Shown piece after piece: positions 10,781-21,619 of a DNA stretch of 64,000 nucleotides. Under the pieces are notes generated by a model that searched no databases, was not told where the DNA came from, and saw only the letters and a list, made by a program, of their open reading frames with translations. This DNA is from Cryptomeria japonica (taxonomy: Eukaryota > Streptophyta > Pinopsida > Cupressales > Cupressaceae): positions 476,064,900-476,128,899 of the forward strand of contig NC_081406.1 in NCBI RefSeq assembly GCF_030272615.1, read 5' to 3'. Each line of letters starts with the position of its first letter. Position 1 is the stretch's first letter. Both the position numbers and the translations under genes were made by a program.

Positions 10781-11952
10781 TGTAGCATGCTCAAATACAC
10801 CATTGCTAAATAGGAAATAAGGACGATCACAAATTCCTTAACAATCTAAGCAATTCAAACATAAAACCAATGAAATAGATGCAAAATAGAATTAAATTAA
10901 ACAATATGAAACTCCCTATTGTGCATCGTGGCTTCCATTGTTCTTCTTCTCTCTGTGGTATGATGGCTCTCAGATATTGCACTGACAACCTGTAATTGAC
11001 ACAAAGATTTGAAGGAATTGTGAGGATTGAATGCTCCATTTATAGATTATTGGATGAGATTGATTGAAAGGTAGAACAGATTGATCAAGATGTGGAACTC
11101 AGGTGAGCTCACATGACAATTGATAGTTGAACTGCCAATTTGGAGGTGAAACATAATAGATTGAATAGATTAATTGTGTCAACTAATTGAGAAAAAGCTA
11201 ACTGAGGGAAGAAAAAGAATGATTGGAAGAAATTAAGAAGATGACAAAGAGAACTAGAAGATGGAAATAGAGACTAGAGAGATAAATGATTTAATTAATT
11301 AATTAATTTAGCGTGTGCTTGCACTTTAACTTAGATTTTCAATTTAATTTTTGCATGAAATTTATTCAAATAATTGAATTTATTTAATTCAATTTAGCAT
11401 TTGAATATATTTAGAACTTGACTTTGATTTTCAATTTGATTTTTGAAATCATGCACACGTAATTAAATTTGATGAAATTGAAATTAAATGAAATTAAAAT
11501 TTGGGGATTTGGAAATGGAAGAATTAATTAGCTAATTAAATATTTTAAAGAAACTATTTAATTATACTAGAAATGGACTTTAATTAAATAATAAAGATTA
11601 TTTAATTTAAAGGATTAAATCACAATTAATTAAATAATTAATATTTAATTAATATTTTAGAAAAGGGTTTAGATGATTAGAGATAGAAATTGAGAATGAA
11701 ATTTATTTAAATAATAAAGATTATTTAAATTGGGGAATTAATCAGAATTAATTAAATAATAAAATATTTAATTAACATTAGAAAATGATTAAAATGATCA
11801 AATGGTGATATAATAGAAAATAGAATAATTAGTAAGATGATGAGGAAATATGAAATTAGAAGAATAAGATTAATTAACTTAATTAAAGAATTATTTAATC
11901 AATTAGAGGAATAATTAGTACATGATTAATGAGACATTTTTAGGTGTCTACA
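10781..11952 (-). repeat. Gypsy2-family LTR (1172 bp) with PBS on one side and polypurine tract on the other
   Basis: The ends are TGTAGACACC and GCATGCTACA, sharing TGTAG/CTACA inverted termini. On the right, Gypsy2 coding sequence ends in a GAAGGAGAAC purine tract touching the LTR, making it a 3' LTR. On the left, a PBS touches it, making it a 5' LTR. The part from 11285 to 11900 is very AT-rich. It contains a tandem duplication with a period of about 120 bp, recognisable by AATAATAAAGATTATTTAA at about 11583 and 11706. Confidence 0.85.
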
Positions 11953-11959
11953 GTTCTCC

Positions 11960-13400
11960 TTCAAGAATTGATAACTAATATGCACCTGATCTATAAATTG
12001 TTGTGGTGATGTAAGGCCCAAGCCTATTCAGTTCAAACTTACCCTTTTTCTTTTTGTCTTGTTGATTTTTGGGTTTTTCTCTAAGTACCAAGACATCTAC
12101 CTCAAATGTGTGAGGTTTAACCCTATGATTGTAACTGTGTCTCATGCATTATTGATATACTTTCAGGTGATTGAATGCATGCTATTGACACTCATCTAAC
12201 AATTCCAAATCTTGCAAGCGAGAGACCCTATATTCTTCTTTACTGATCAAATCATGTAAGGAGACCCATAAAGATGGTAAATTGACCTCAATAAGAGATA
12301 TGGCTTCAACATCATAGACAAGTGAATAGGAGAAAGCTCTAGTAGGTGTGTGTACACATGTGATAGGCTCATAGTGCGAGATTAAGTTGGATGTGCCAAT
12401 TATGACCAGTGTCATCGATTATCTTTTTAAGGATTTTGAGAATAGTTTTGTTCGATGCCTCAAGTTGACCATTATCCTGGGGATAGTATGGAGTAGAAAA
12501 GTGATGGTGGATATGAAATTTGTCATAAATCTCATGAACATCCTATTTTTTGAAGGGACATCCATTTTTTGTTTTGACGGAAATGGGAACACCATATTTG
12601 CAAATGATGTAATTAAGGATTAAAGTTGTAATTTTCTTATCGGTGATTTGGATGAGAGGGATGACCTCAATCCACTTTGTGAAACACTCAGTGGCTGTGA
12701 TAATGAATTTATGGCCACTAGATAATGGAGGGTGAATACTACCCACAAGGTCAACTCCCCACCGAAAAAAGGGTCATGGTGTGACAGTTGATTGAAGTTC
12801 TTGTGTTGGTGCATGCATTAAGTCTCCATGAATGTAACATTTCTTGCATTTCTTGACAAACTAATATGCATCATTTTCCATTGTAGGTCTCTAGTAACTA
12901 GTCCTCATATGTTTTAGATTGACTAAGGTTGGACCACTAGAGTGAGCCCCACATATACCTTTGTGGACTTCACACAATGCAATTTGAGCTTCCTCACTCT
13001 CTAAACATCTAAGAAGAGTACCATCAAGACCCCTTCAATAAAGTGTGTCAGCCATGATGACGTAGCAGGAGATTTGGTGGATGAAGGTAAAACATTGGTT
13101 ATTGGAAAGGTTGGGTGGAAGGGTGTTATTGTGAAGGTAAGTGAAAATGTCACTGTACCAAGGGGAATTCAAACCAATAGTACATATTAATTTAGATGGA
13201 GTGATCTCATATGCATGGACCAAAATATTATCCACCGAGAACTCATGGTAGGGAGCCAGAGTTGGAGGAATTTCTGGAATAAATCCAAGATGAATCAATC
13301 TATAAGGCTTTATTCCACTTCCCAACCAAGGAGTAATAATATACTAATTGCCAAATTTTCCTTCAAGCGACAGTTTAGACAGAAGATGATCTTGAATACC
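11960..13400 (-). pseudogene. Gypsy2 integrase
   Basis: Reading downward: YSDIFTYLHNNTLPP and CYVIMADTLY (13035-13325) are the pre-integrase region. A degraded zinc-binding segment with KKCKKCY follows near 12850. The core then reads GSIHPPLSSGHKFIITATEC and FTKWIEVIPL (12543-12746). Next comes SYSLVYDVEAISLIEVNLPS (12182-12415), followed by HSYNHRV and KKKGKFE toward 11990. The expected TDNG catalytic Asp reads TKNG, so the active site is lost. Stops and frame changes break it into at least four pieces. Confidence 0.85.
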
Positions 13401-13529
13401 ACAAGCAGTTAATAATTTTGCTTAGCATCTGTCAATATAGTCAGGCAACACCTGACAATAATGCACTAATGCCCAGTCGAATTCCTTAGATAAGCCAAAG
13501 ACCTTGAGATAATATTTAAGCACGGTGAT

Positions 13530-14130
13530 TGGGTTATCATCCCCTTTGTCGTCCAAGCTCAGCTATGTTGAATACAATATTTGGGAGAACATAATAATAA
13601 CAAAAAAACCATCCCTTTCTCTCAAAGCACTGAATTCTATATGGCCACCAAAAGAAATTAAGATCCATGTTTAACTCCAGCAATGGTGCCCAGATTCTTG
13701 TTTTCAAACACTCCAACATCTCCAGTCTTCCTCAATATTCTTGATGTATAAAAAACAACATTAATTATAGGCAAAATTTAATAACTTAGATTATGATTGT
13801 TGTATAACTCCTTAGCATTGTGCTCAATCATGGTGCAGGGAAAAGAATTTTTTTAGTAATTTAATCCCATAGTGTCTCCCAACAATTTCATATCAGCCCC
13901 ACCACAAATTTTATTCAAACTGACTTTAGAATAAAAGAATTATTAACTTTTATGCCAAACAAGGGAAAAGTTGGGTTAGGACGACCCCATTTATTTAAAT
14001 AAAATAATAAATAATTCATGCCAATTTATTTAATAATGTTATTTAATAATCCATCCCTTATTTATTAATAATAGAAATTAGGATAAATAATTAAATAAAA
14101 TATATATATTTATTTAATTATTTTTTGGGA
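13530..14130. other. Unassigned AT-rich stretch between Gypsy2 aRH and integrase
   Basis: About 600 bases rich in TTTATTTAAATAAATA separate the second RNase H from the integrase region. I recognise no coding domain, and the C-terminal part of the aRH domain is missing here. It may be a small insertion or a rearranged linker. No target duplication is evident. Confidence 0.4.
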
Positions 14131-14400
14131 CATTAAATTGAATCACAAGCTGAGAGTCCCTAGACACATGAAGCTATTGGATCTTCCACTGAATTGCAAT
14201 CTGTAAACTTGTAGTTAATAGCTCATATTCAACAATATTGTTTGTACAAGGGAAGGATAACCGATATGACTTAGGAATAGAATCCCCTTGAGGTGTGATG
14301 AATAGTATGCCTACTCCTACTCCATGTTGTGTGAAGGATCCATCAAAATATCTACCATAATGTTGTTTTTTTTCACTATGAAGATGGATTTATCCGAGAA
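14130..14400 (-). pseudogene. Gypsy2 second RNase H (aRH)
   Basis: The frame reads RYFDGSFTQHGVGVGILF (catalytic Asp in FDGS), ITPQGDSIPKSYRLSF, CTNNIVEYELL (catalytic Glu in VEYE), then VSRDSQLVIQF (third acidic). The fourth acidic residue is not found because the frame runs into AT-rich sequence at about 14130. It follows the RT-linked RNase H, the usual Tat arrangement, in contrast to Gypsy1. Confidence 0.8.
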
Positions 14401-14463
14401 CTCTAATACACAAGGTGAATCATCGATGAATGGTGCATATGTGAGTTAATTTGCAATGACTTG

Positions 14464-14952
14464 TCATTTTATGTATTTTTTGTCAACGTACTCGATGTAG
14501 AATTTACTTAACATTATTACCCACTTAGCTAGTTTTCTTGTGAGAATTTCTTTGTTAAGTAGATACTTTAGTAGATCAATCCTTGCTATGAGGTTTTTTT
14601 TGTGAGTTAGCATGTAATGGCACAATTTTTGTGAAGCAAAAACTATGCCAAGGCACACAGACTCAATTGGAGTGCAATTAAGCTCATATCCTACCAATGT
14701 GCAACTGATGTAGTAGATGGCTTGTTCTTTTCCTTCATTGTCATGTTGTACCAAGAGTGCCCCCAGTATTGTCATTGTTGCTGATATGTAGTGTAACAAT
14801 GGTTTTCCTTGAATTAGTGGTGTAAGCACTGGTGGATTCAAGAGATAGTCTTTGAGTAATTGAAAATATTGGAGGCACTTGTCATCCCATTTAAATTTGA
14901 TCTTCTTGTGAAGCAAATGTTGAAACAAATGACACTTGTCTGGGAGTTGCAA
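14464..14952 (-). pseudogene. Gypsy2 RT-linked RNase H
   Basis: A 162-codon open frame has the RT thumb/connection (FKWDDKCLQYFQLLKDYLL, PPVLTPL), then LHYISATMTILGALLVQHD and IYYISCTLVGYELNCTPIE. The family norm here is LYLSVSDxAxGAxLxQ and YYISRTLxGAE. It ends with LAKWVIMLSKFYIEYV. The usual catalytic Asp (S-V-S/T-D-x-A) reads SATMT, so activity is lost. It is the longest intact piece of Gypsy2. Confidence 0.82.
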
Positions 14953-14999
14953 TATGAATCAGTGAATTGATTAGAGCTTTCCTTGCAATGATTGAAGTT

Positions 15000-15462
15000 G
15001 ACTAATATTCTTAGGAGGATGCATCTCTAATATTTCTCTGACTTTGGCTGGATCTACTTTGATGCCTCATTGTGATACTATGTATCCCAGGAGTTTCCTG
15101 AAGGCCACTCGAAAGACACATTTCTTACTATTCAATCTAACTTTATACTTCTTCAAGAGATCAAAAACTACTACTAAAACATCCAAATGTTCTTCCCTTG
15201 TAACTGATTTTCCTAAAAAATCACTGATATAATCCTCCATGGTAACATGCATGATATCATGAAAGATTGTTGGCATGGCTCTCAATGTTATCTGACACCT
15301 ACATTCTTCAATCCAAAGGGCATGACATTCCAACAAAAATTACCCCACAAACATGTGAATTTTATCTTGTGTTGTTCTTTAGGTGCCATCTTAATTTGAT
15401 TGTATCCAAAGAATCCATTCATAAGTGATAGCATTGCATGGCCTATTGTAAGATCAACAATC
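15000..15462 (-). pseudogene. Gypsy2 RT, C-terminal part, cut by element C
   Basis: The frame reads GFFGYNQIKMAPKEQHKI, LWGNFCWNVMPFGLKN, a frameshift near 15300, then HDIMHVTMEDYISDFLGKS, SKKCVFRVAF and LLGYIVS. The catalytic box, normally YVDD, reads YISD, so one of the two active-site Asp residues is gone. Sequence at 15463 switches abruptly to the LTR of element C. Confidence 0.87.
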
Positions 15463-15503
15463 TATTACAAATATATGTTTGGCTGTCATGGATGTCAAAC
15501 CTA

Positions 15504-16915
15504 TGTTGGCATTTTGCATAAAGATTGCATTAATGATATGTTGTCATTGATGTCCATTGAACCATGGTATTCATGTTATTGTTGATATTTTTGTTTTTGA
15601 TATTGGCTAGTAACCGGTAAGAAGAGTTTTGTGAAAATGTTGTAAACCGGTATGTAAACTTTTTGAGTTGAATTGGTGAACCAGTGTAAAGGGTTAAACT
15701 TTTCTATGCAATGTAACTGGTAAACCCTATTAGTTGTTAAACCCTAACCAATCAAGTTTGTTGGTTTATTATCTGATAAGCGGTGATGATGGAGACACAT
15801 GTGATCATTGTATGAGGATAAGTTCAAATTGTTTTGGCGTGTTTGTTTTTTGTTTAGGGAAGGAGCAAAGTGGATTGCATCTAATGCACAACGCGTGATG
15901 AGTTATAAAGTCTGATGAAACGGTGATCATGGAGCAGTTGGAATTTTCTTGAAGAATGTGAAGAGATTGTCATGAGTTCTAATGGTCAAGATTGTACTAA
16001 CTTATTTGTAATCTCAATGATGAGAATTAGGTTTTTGGTGTGTTACCGAACTAATTGATTTGTATTTAAGGTCGATGAAGTTGTTTGTAAAGGTTGTTCG
16101 CAAGATTAGCAAAAACTTGTTGAGTGGTTTGTTGCCTAACCAGTGAATGGATCTGCACTTTGAGTGAAGGCAAATTGAAGCTTAGAAGGATCTGATCAAG
16201 CAAGTGTAGTGCTACTTAGATAGATCAAGAAAACTTGTTGTTTTCTAAAAATTACAACAGAAGTGAAATCCCTTTTTCGAGTAAGATCTAACAAGCTTGG
16301 TTACTCATTAAATCCCCTAACAAGGTGGTCCATTAGCTTGGATTCTTAAATCCTCTAGTGAGGTTACTCCTAACAGGGTATTGTGCTTTTCATCAAGGCA
16401 TATTTGTAAATCCCTTAACCGGGTGATTCCTAACTGGAATTAGTTCTTAATAAGACTTATTGTAAAGCTTTAACAGGCTTGGCTCCTAACAGGGCGAACT
16501 TCATAAGAGTTCAAATAGTTATCCTTGTGAGTCTCATCTCACCATGGTTTTTACTTATTTGGGTTTTCCATGTATAAACATTTGTATCAAGTGGTGAATG
16601 TTTTGTGGTTATGATCTTATTTATTGATTTGATTAACTTCTGATAAGATATGATAACTAGAAGCACTGAGAGATGAATATGTTGAGTTATGATTAAGCAT
16701 TGTTGATGTTTACAAGATTGAAGTTGTTTAATGTTAAGTTGTCATAACAGTTAAACCAATTGATGTAAAGTATTCTTATGAATATTGATCTTGATTGAGA
16801 TATGTTTACTTTGTGTAACTGAGTTTGAGTTTGAGAACTTTGTATCAGTTTTTCAATAAACTAATTCACCCCCCCCCCCTCCTTAGTATTCTACTGAATA
16901 CTTATTCTTTCATCA
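15504..16915 (+). repeat. F: solo LTR (about 1.4 kb) in element C 5' LTR
   Basis: It starts TGTTGGCATTTTGC, has the TTGTCATTGATGTCC box near the start, and has a long block (16250-16600) matching the reverse complement of element G's LTR (TGAGTCTCATCTCACCATGG, GGGTTTTCCATGTATAAA). It ends with TTCACCCCCCCCCC and TTAGT. There is no internal region. The left edge is clear. The right edge (16912-16920) is uncertain, and I could not confirm a target duplication. Confidence 0.72.
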
Positions 16916-17362
16916 TACCATCAACTTGGTGATCAATATTGGTTTAGATATAGCAAGTTATTATGTGTAGGTAGCATGTATAAATGTTATAGAGAAGTGA
17001 TACGTATGTATGATGCAAAACAATGGAAGATAGGTATGTATGCATAAAGGTGAAGAACATCGTTGATATGTTTAGTTGCAAATATTGCAAATGTGTTTTT
17101 CAGAAGGATGTTTCTCTAGAAATGTGTGGATATGTTTCTCATATTGTATGAGTTTTTTTATTGGTTGTAGCAATTATTTTGGAGTTCTAAAATTTATGCT
17201 CTGGAAGTGTATTTGACAATGATTGCAGTGCTCCGCATTCCTCCACATTTTGGTTTCTGGTGATGATATTTTGAAAATACGTTGTTCATAATCTTAATTT
17301 TTCTTATGTTAAGTTGGATCATGTTTTTGTGCTTTGGAAGTATTCTTGTTGAATTTTGAGGA

Positions 17363-18848
17363 CGTAGCATCATAAATTGTACAACCCTAATTAGGGTTGT
17401 CCAATTTCACACTTAGGTTGGCACATGCCTTAGTGTGTTGCATTGCATTTTGAATTTTCAAGTTTTCTTTAAGCAATTAATTATTAATTTAAATAAATGT
17501 AAGGTCCTTCCTCACCAATTCACATATCATAAAATTGGGTCCTTAACCCTAGGTGTGCCCCTTTTTATTTTATTTTAATTAATCCTCATAATGTCCTAAT
17601 TTCAATCTTGAAGGCACATTTTTGCATATCTCAACACCTTGGATTGACCTACTGTGTTGGATTTGAATTTATAATCACGATATCTTGCATCCCTACAAAA
17701 TTTGGAAAAAAGTTGGCCAGACCAATATGACCACCATACCGGCCTCGACTTTTTCTCCTCGAATTTCAAGATCTTAATTTGGCAGTATTATAATGTTCAA
17801 ATCCTACTTTGTGTGAAAAAACATCAATTATAAGTCAGCCTAAAGGTGATTTAAATTATGAAATCCCTATATGAGGCATCCCTCTCAATTCATTTTCATA
17901 ATAATATAATCATATGCAAACATTATCATCAATTCAACAACATACCTGATTCAAGGAGCAACAAACTACATCAAGGCATATTCAATTTATGTTTTATCTA
18001 TGGTTTCATGATGGTTTTTATGTGATTTATCATGTTATTGTACCAACATATGAAGGACTTATCATAAGAGCATTGCATCACCTATTGAAGGTATAATCAT
18101 CCACATTCAAGCAATTCAACCTTACCATCAAAAGGCAAGTTTTTTCATTTCAATTCAAGTTCAATTACTATTTCAATTAGGGTTAATTCCAAACCCAGGG
18201 TTTGACCTAAGGAAAACCACTATCCACAACCCCCTTGTCTTTCCTTCTTGTGTGTAATTACACGTACCCAGTGGATCTAGGAAGATCATAATAGCTTCAA
18301 GGCCTAGAAATAGAATATCCAGCCAAAATTCAATAGAAAGTGCCTAGACCAGAGTGCCTAGCACCATAGTCCACCAGGACAAGGGTGCCCATTGCCCCAG
18401 TCTTCTCAAATTAGCCTCAAATTTGATAAGAAGCTCTCAGACAGGCTCAAGTTGTAGATTTCCAGTTTACAGATTGATATAGTCTCTGGGACCAGAGTGA
18501 CCAACACCCAGGTCTTGCTAATTCAAGCCTATTTTTTTGTCATAGGTGCACAACAAAATTCCATTGTTAGATTTGTACTTGTTGTCTCATTTATTTTAAG
18601 TTATCAATCTTTTTCTTATTGTTTTAGTCACTTGTATTTATCTTCTTTGCATAGTTTCACATCCTCCCACATTTTGCACATTCCCTTTCATAGCAGTAAA
18701 GGAATAGAAACCCTAAAAGTAGTCCTTGACTCTCTTTCATAAGAGTTAGTCAAATACAATCACTCCTTTAGGTTCTTTTGTATTCCAAAGTATGAATGAA
18801 AGTGGAGTTAGGTCCTAATACTACCCAATTTCATTTTCATCCATCACA
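17363..18848 (+). repeat. Element A 5' LTR (1486 bp)
   Basis: It begins CGTAGCATC (TG to CG change; the 3' copy reads TGTAGCATC) and ends CCATCACA just before TTTTGGTGAACC. It matches the 3' LTR throughout, including CCTAATTAGGGTTGTCC at the start and TATGAATGAAAGTGGA near the end. Confidence 0.9.
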
Positions 18849-18851
18849 TTT

Positions 18852-18869
18852 TGGTGAACCTAGCATCTT
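18852..18869 (+). other. Element A primer-binding site
   Basis: TGGTGAACCTAGCATCTT follows the LTR after a TTT spacer, as at 10759-10777. The first nine bases are identical between the two sites, supporting a Gypsy origin for element A. Confidence 0.75.
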
Positions 18870-19173
18870 TCATGCTTAATTTTGATTTATTGTCTCAAGA
18901 TCTAATTTTTTATGCATTTTAAAAGTCAAATTTGCTCATAGATTGAATTATATAAATTTAGAGGTCAAATTAACAAAAAATCGAATTTATAATTGTAAAA
19001 GTAACTTGTGGGTTGCCTGCTTTTTTCAAGTGCGTTTTCAGATTTAGATACTTTCATTTCATAGTTTTATTTAAAAGAAAAATACAAAAAAAAATCTTGT
19101 TTTATACATTTTGTGTGTTTGCATGCTTTAGACCATTTCATTGCAATAGTTAGCATTTCTTTTCATAATGTAA

Positions 19174-20522
19174 AATTACTCTTTGCAAGACTATCATGCC
19201 TTTGAAAATCCATTCGCTTATAATGATTATCCTTTCGAAGAAGTATATAGTAGAGAATAACTTGAGGAGGCTCTTTATGGTTTCCTTTATCCTAAGCCCT
19301 CACATTCTAAACTATCCTTTTTCCAAAGGTTAATCAACATAATGCATAAGCAATTTAGTAGTGATGACCTTGAGATGTTGGATGAAACTCTTGATGACTT
19401 CATCCTTACCTCTAAATCATCCTCTAAATCTCCAAAAACTCAAAAGCATATTGTCATGCATGACAATCCACTTTATTAACCTTTACCTTCTATCAATCCT
19501 ATTTATGAAGAAGATTTTGTGGTAAAAGAAGTTGATGTGGTTGGCAATCCTATTTATCAAGCCTTACCTTCTAGAAATGAGGCCCTAATGAACCATGATA
19601 ATTCCTCTCCTAAATATTCTCTTGTTCATGAGGATATTTTGGTACAAGAAAAACTTATTAACACCTATTTTACAACTCTTCCTCTTAAGGATGAAGTTTT
19701 GAAAATTGATGTTGATCTTTCTCCTAGAAATAGCCTCTCCAATGAGAGTATCTTAGAGCAAGAGGATGATATCATAAAAACCTTCCTTAATGTCACTTTA
19801 CCTTCCATACATGGTACCTCTACTAGAGAATAAATGTTGATAGACGTTGATCTACCCTCTCCCAAAATTTGGTCCTACCAATGAGGGCACATTGGTGCAA
19901 GAAGAGGTTATGAGCACTTCTTTCAAAGATCTCCCTCAATATAAGAAGGAATCCTTGAAGGAGCCTTGTGTGTCATTTATCCAAACTTCTTCTAAATTAG
20001 TTCCCACCTCTCCTTCCAATTAATTTATTGATGATGATGGGGTCTCTTTAGAATTTAACACTAAGAATGAACCCTCTCATCTAGACATTTCAACAAATAT
20101 ATTTGATTTTACACATGGATACAATTAACATGGTTTAGGATGTATGAAACAAAGTTTTTATGACCATGAGAAATCTATAGAAGGTCTAGGTTTCCATATA
20201 TTTCTAAAGTACTCCTCTTCTGACATCCACTCCTCCATTGACTAATAAGTCTATGTATTTTTACAACTTCTCATCAAAATAAGAAAGTGTTTTGTGTGAT
20301 ATTCTTAAAGACAACTTGATTACTCTCCCTTTAAGAAATCAAAGAAACAATCGTAAGAAAAATCAACACAATCATTCTTTTTCTAAGTATCATCAAATAC
20401 ATGGCTGCTCCACTAATGAATGTCAATATTTAGCACATAAAATTCAACAACTTATTGTAACTAGTACCATTCAAATACTAGATGACAATGAGTTGGACTC
20501 TCATCTTATTCCCTCTGCATAA
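19174..20522 (+). pseudogene. Element A gag-like frame
   Basis: One frame from 19174 to 19833 reads DYHAFENPFAYNDYPFEEV, LEEALYGFLYPKPSHS, LINIMHKQF and then a polar tail with repeated LPS/SP segments. Its in-frame stops (TAA near 19257 and 19480) fit CAA to TAA. After further breaks a second frame (20292-20522) reads FSKYHQIHGCSTNECQYLAH, like the final CxxHxxxGHxTxxC motif of plant Gypsy gag. No protease or polymerase follows. It is probably an inactive gag relic of a parasite element. The N-terminus has no clear ATG. Confidence 0.65.
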
Positions 20523-20689
20523 CATTGGTGTTTGTTATGTTGCTCCTCATTACGTGACATTAATAGCTTACCTATTGGGGGCTCATTTTCATTCATGATG
20601 GTACAATTTCAAGTGCAATCATACTTTGGTAGCAACATAATAGCCTATTTGATATCTTCACTTGTCTCTATATTTGGGGGCAAGAATGA

Positions 20690-21565
20690 TTTCCAACTAT
20701 TTCTCCTTTAAGATTAAACATTCCCTTTGGGATATAGTATCTTTACTAAGGATCTCTTATTGATTGTGGAGGTGTATATCCCTGCTAGGGATCACCTCCC
20801 TCTTATTGGAACAAGTATCCCTAACAAGGATCTTATCCTTGCCTTATAAGTGCATATCCTTAATTGGACCTCTTCCTTAGTATTGAAAGTTGCCAATCAT
20901 TCATCAAATTCTTTTCTTTATTGAGTAGTATATTTTATAATGAACCCTTCTATAATGTGGTGTGCATCCCCATTGAGGATATTTTCCATGTTTTAGAAGA
21001 GTGCGTGTTTTATAAATTATCTCTCTTTGGTCTCCTTTTCTCCATTCTTGGGGGGCAAGAATAATGTTTCAATTCTCTCTCTTTTTCCAAAGATTGTCTT
21101 TTCCTTTGTTGAGTAGCATCTTTCATAATTTGATGTCATTTCTTGATTAGAATTGTCCTTTATACAAGTGCACGTGTGTTCCTTGTTTAGGATCTATTCT
21201 TTGTTTGAAATGGTACATCTTTTATGAATAATCTCTCAGAGAAAATGTGCAATCCTAAGAATCCACTTTTTCCTAAATGTTGAAGAAGATGTGTATTCCT
21301 AGTCCTCTTCTCCTTCCAAGATATCATCTTTATTAAGGATCTCCTCTAATCTTGGAGGTAGATATCTTTATGAAAATATCTCTTCCTCGTTTTTTAATCA
21401 TGCATCCCTCAAAAGGATCCCTTTACATTTGTTGCAAGATATCTCTTTTACAATTATCTCTTCTTTGCTTAAAGAAACAAAGCCTATTTAGGAGTCTTTC
21501 TTTCTATCTCATAATGCATGCATTATTGATTATAAAATATCTCCTTGGTGTTGAAGGTAGGTGTC
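20690..21565 (+). repeat. Repeated ATCC-loop-GGAT mini-hairpins in element A interior
   Basis: Short inverted words of the form ATCC, 4-7 bases, then GGAT(CTC) recur: near 20808 (ATCCCTAACAAGGATC), 20968 (ATCCCCATTGAGGAT) and 21408 (ATCCCTCAAAAGGATCC), with weaker copies near 20850, 21190 and 21340. The spacing is irregular, 60-150 bases. There is no coding frame. Confidence 0.6.
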
Positions 21566-21579
21566 CTTATTTCTATCTA

Positions 21580-21619
21580 CCTTAAGACATCAACATAGGA
21601 ATATGTTGACATCTTAAGG
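21580..21619 (+). repeat. 18-bp-arm hairpin
   Basis: CCTTAAGACATCAACATA, a 4-base loop, then TATGTTGACATCTTAAGG. The arms pair at 16 of 18 positions. It lies in the non-coding 3' part of element A, just before GGAGGGCATATATG. Confidence 0.85.

Larger units (their letters stand above)
10781..15462 (-). mobile_element. Gypsy2: Ty3/Gypsy (Tat-like) element, 3' half
   Basis: On the minus strand the order is RT, RNase H, second RNase H, integrase, purine tract, 3' LTR. The 5' half is missing because element C is inserted at 15463 inside RT. The rest of RT, protease and gag would lie beyond C's far end, outside the window. The dual RNase H in the order RT-RH-aRH-INT is characteristic of plant Tat/Ogre-type Gypsy elements. 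All domains carry stops and frameshifts. Confidence 0.88.

Noticed and set aside
16865-16882. C-run as a G-quadruplex on the opposite strand
   Set aside because: A single run of C, not four spaced runs; better explained as the loop of the LTR-end stem.
15499-16925. Target-site duplication for solo LTR F
   Set aside because: ACCTA on the left and TACCA or TCAAC on the right do not match well enough; edge left uncertain.
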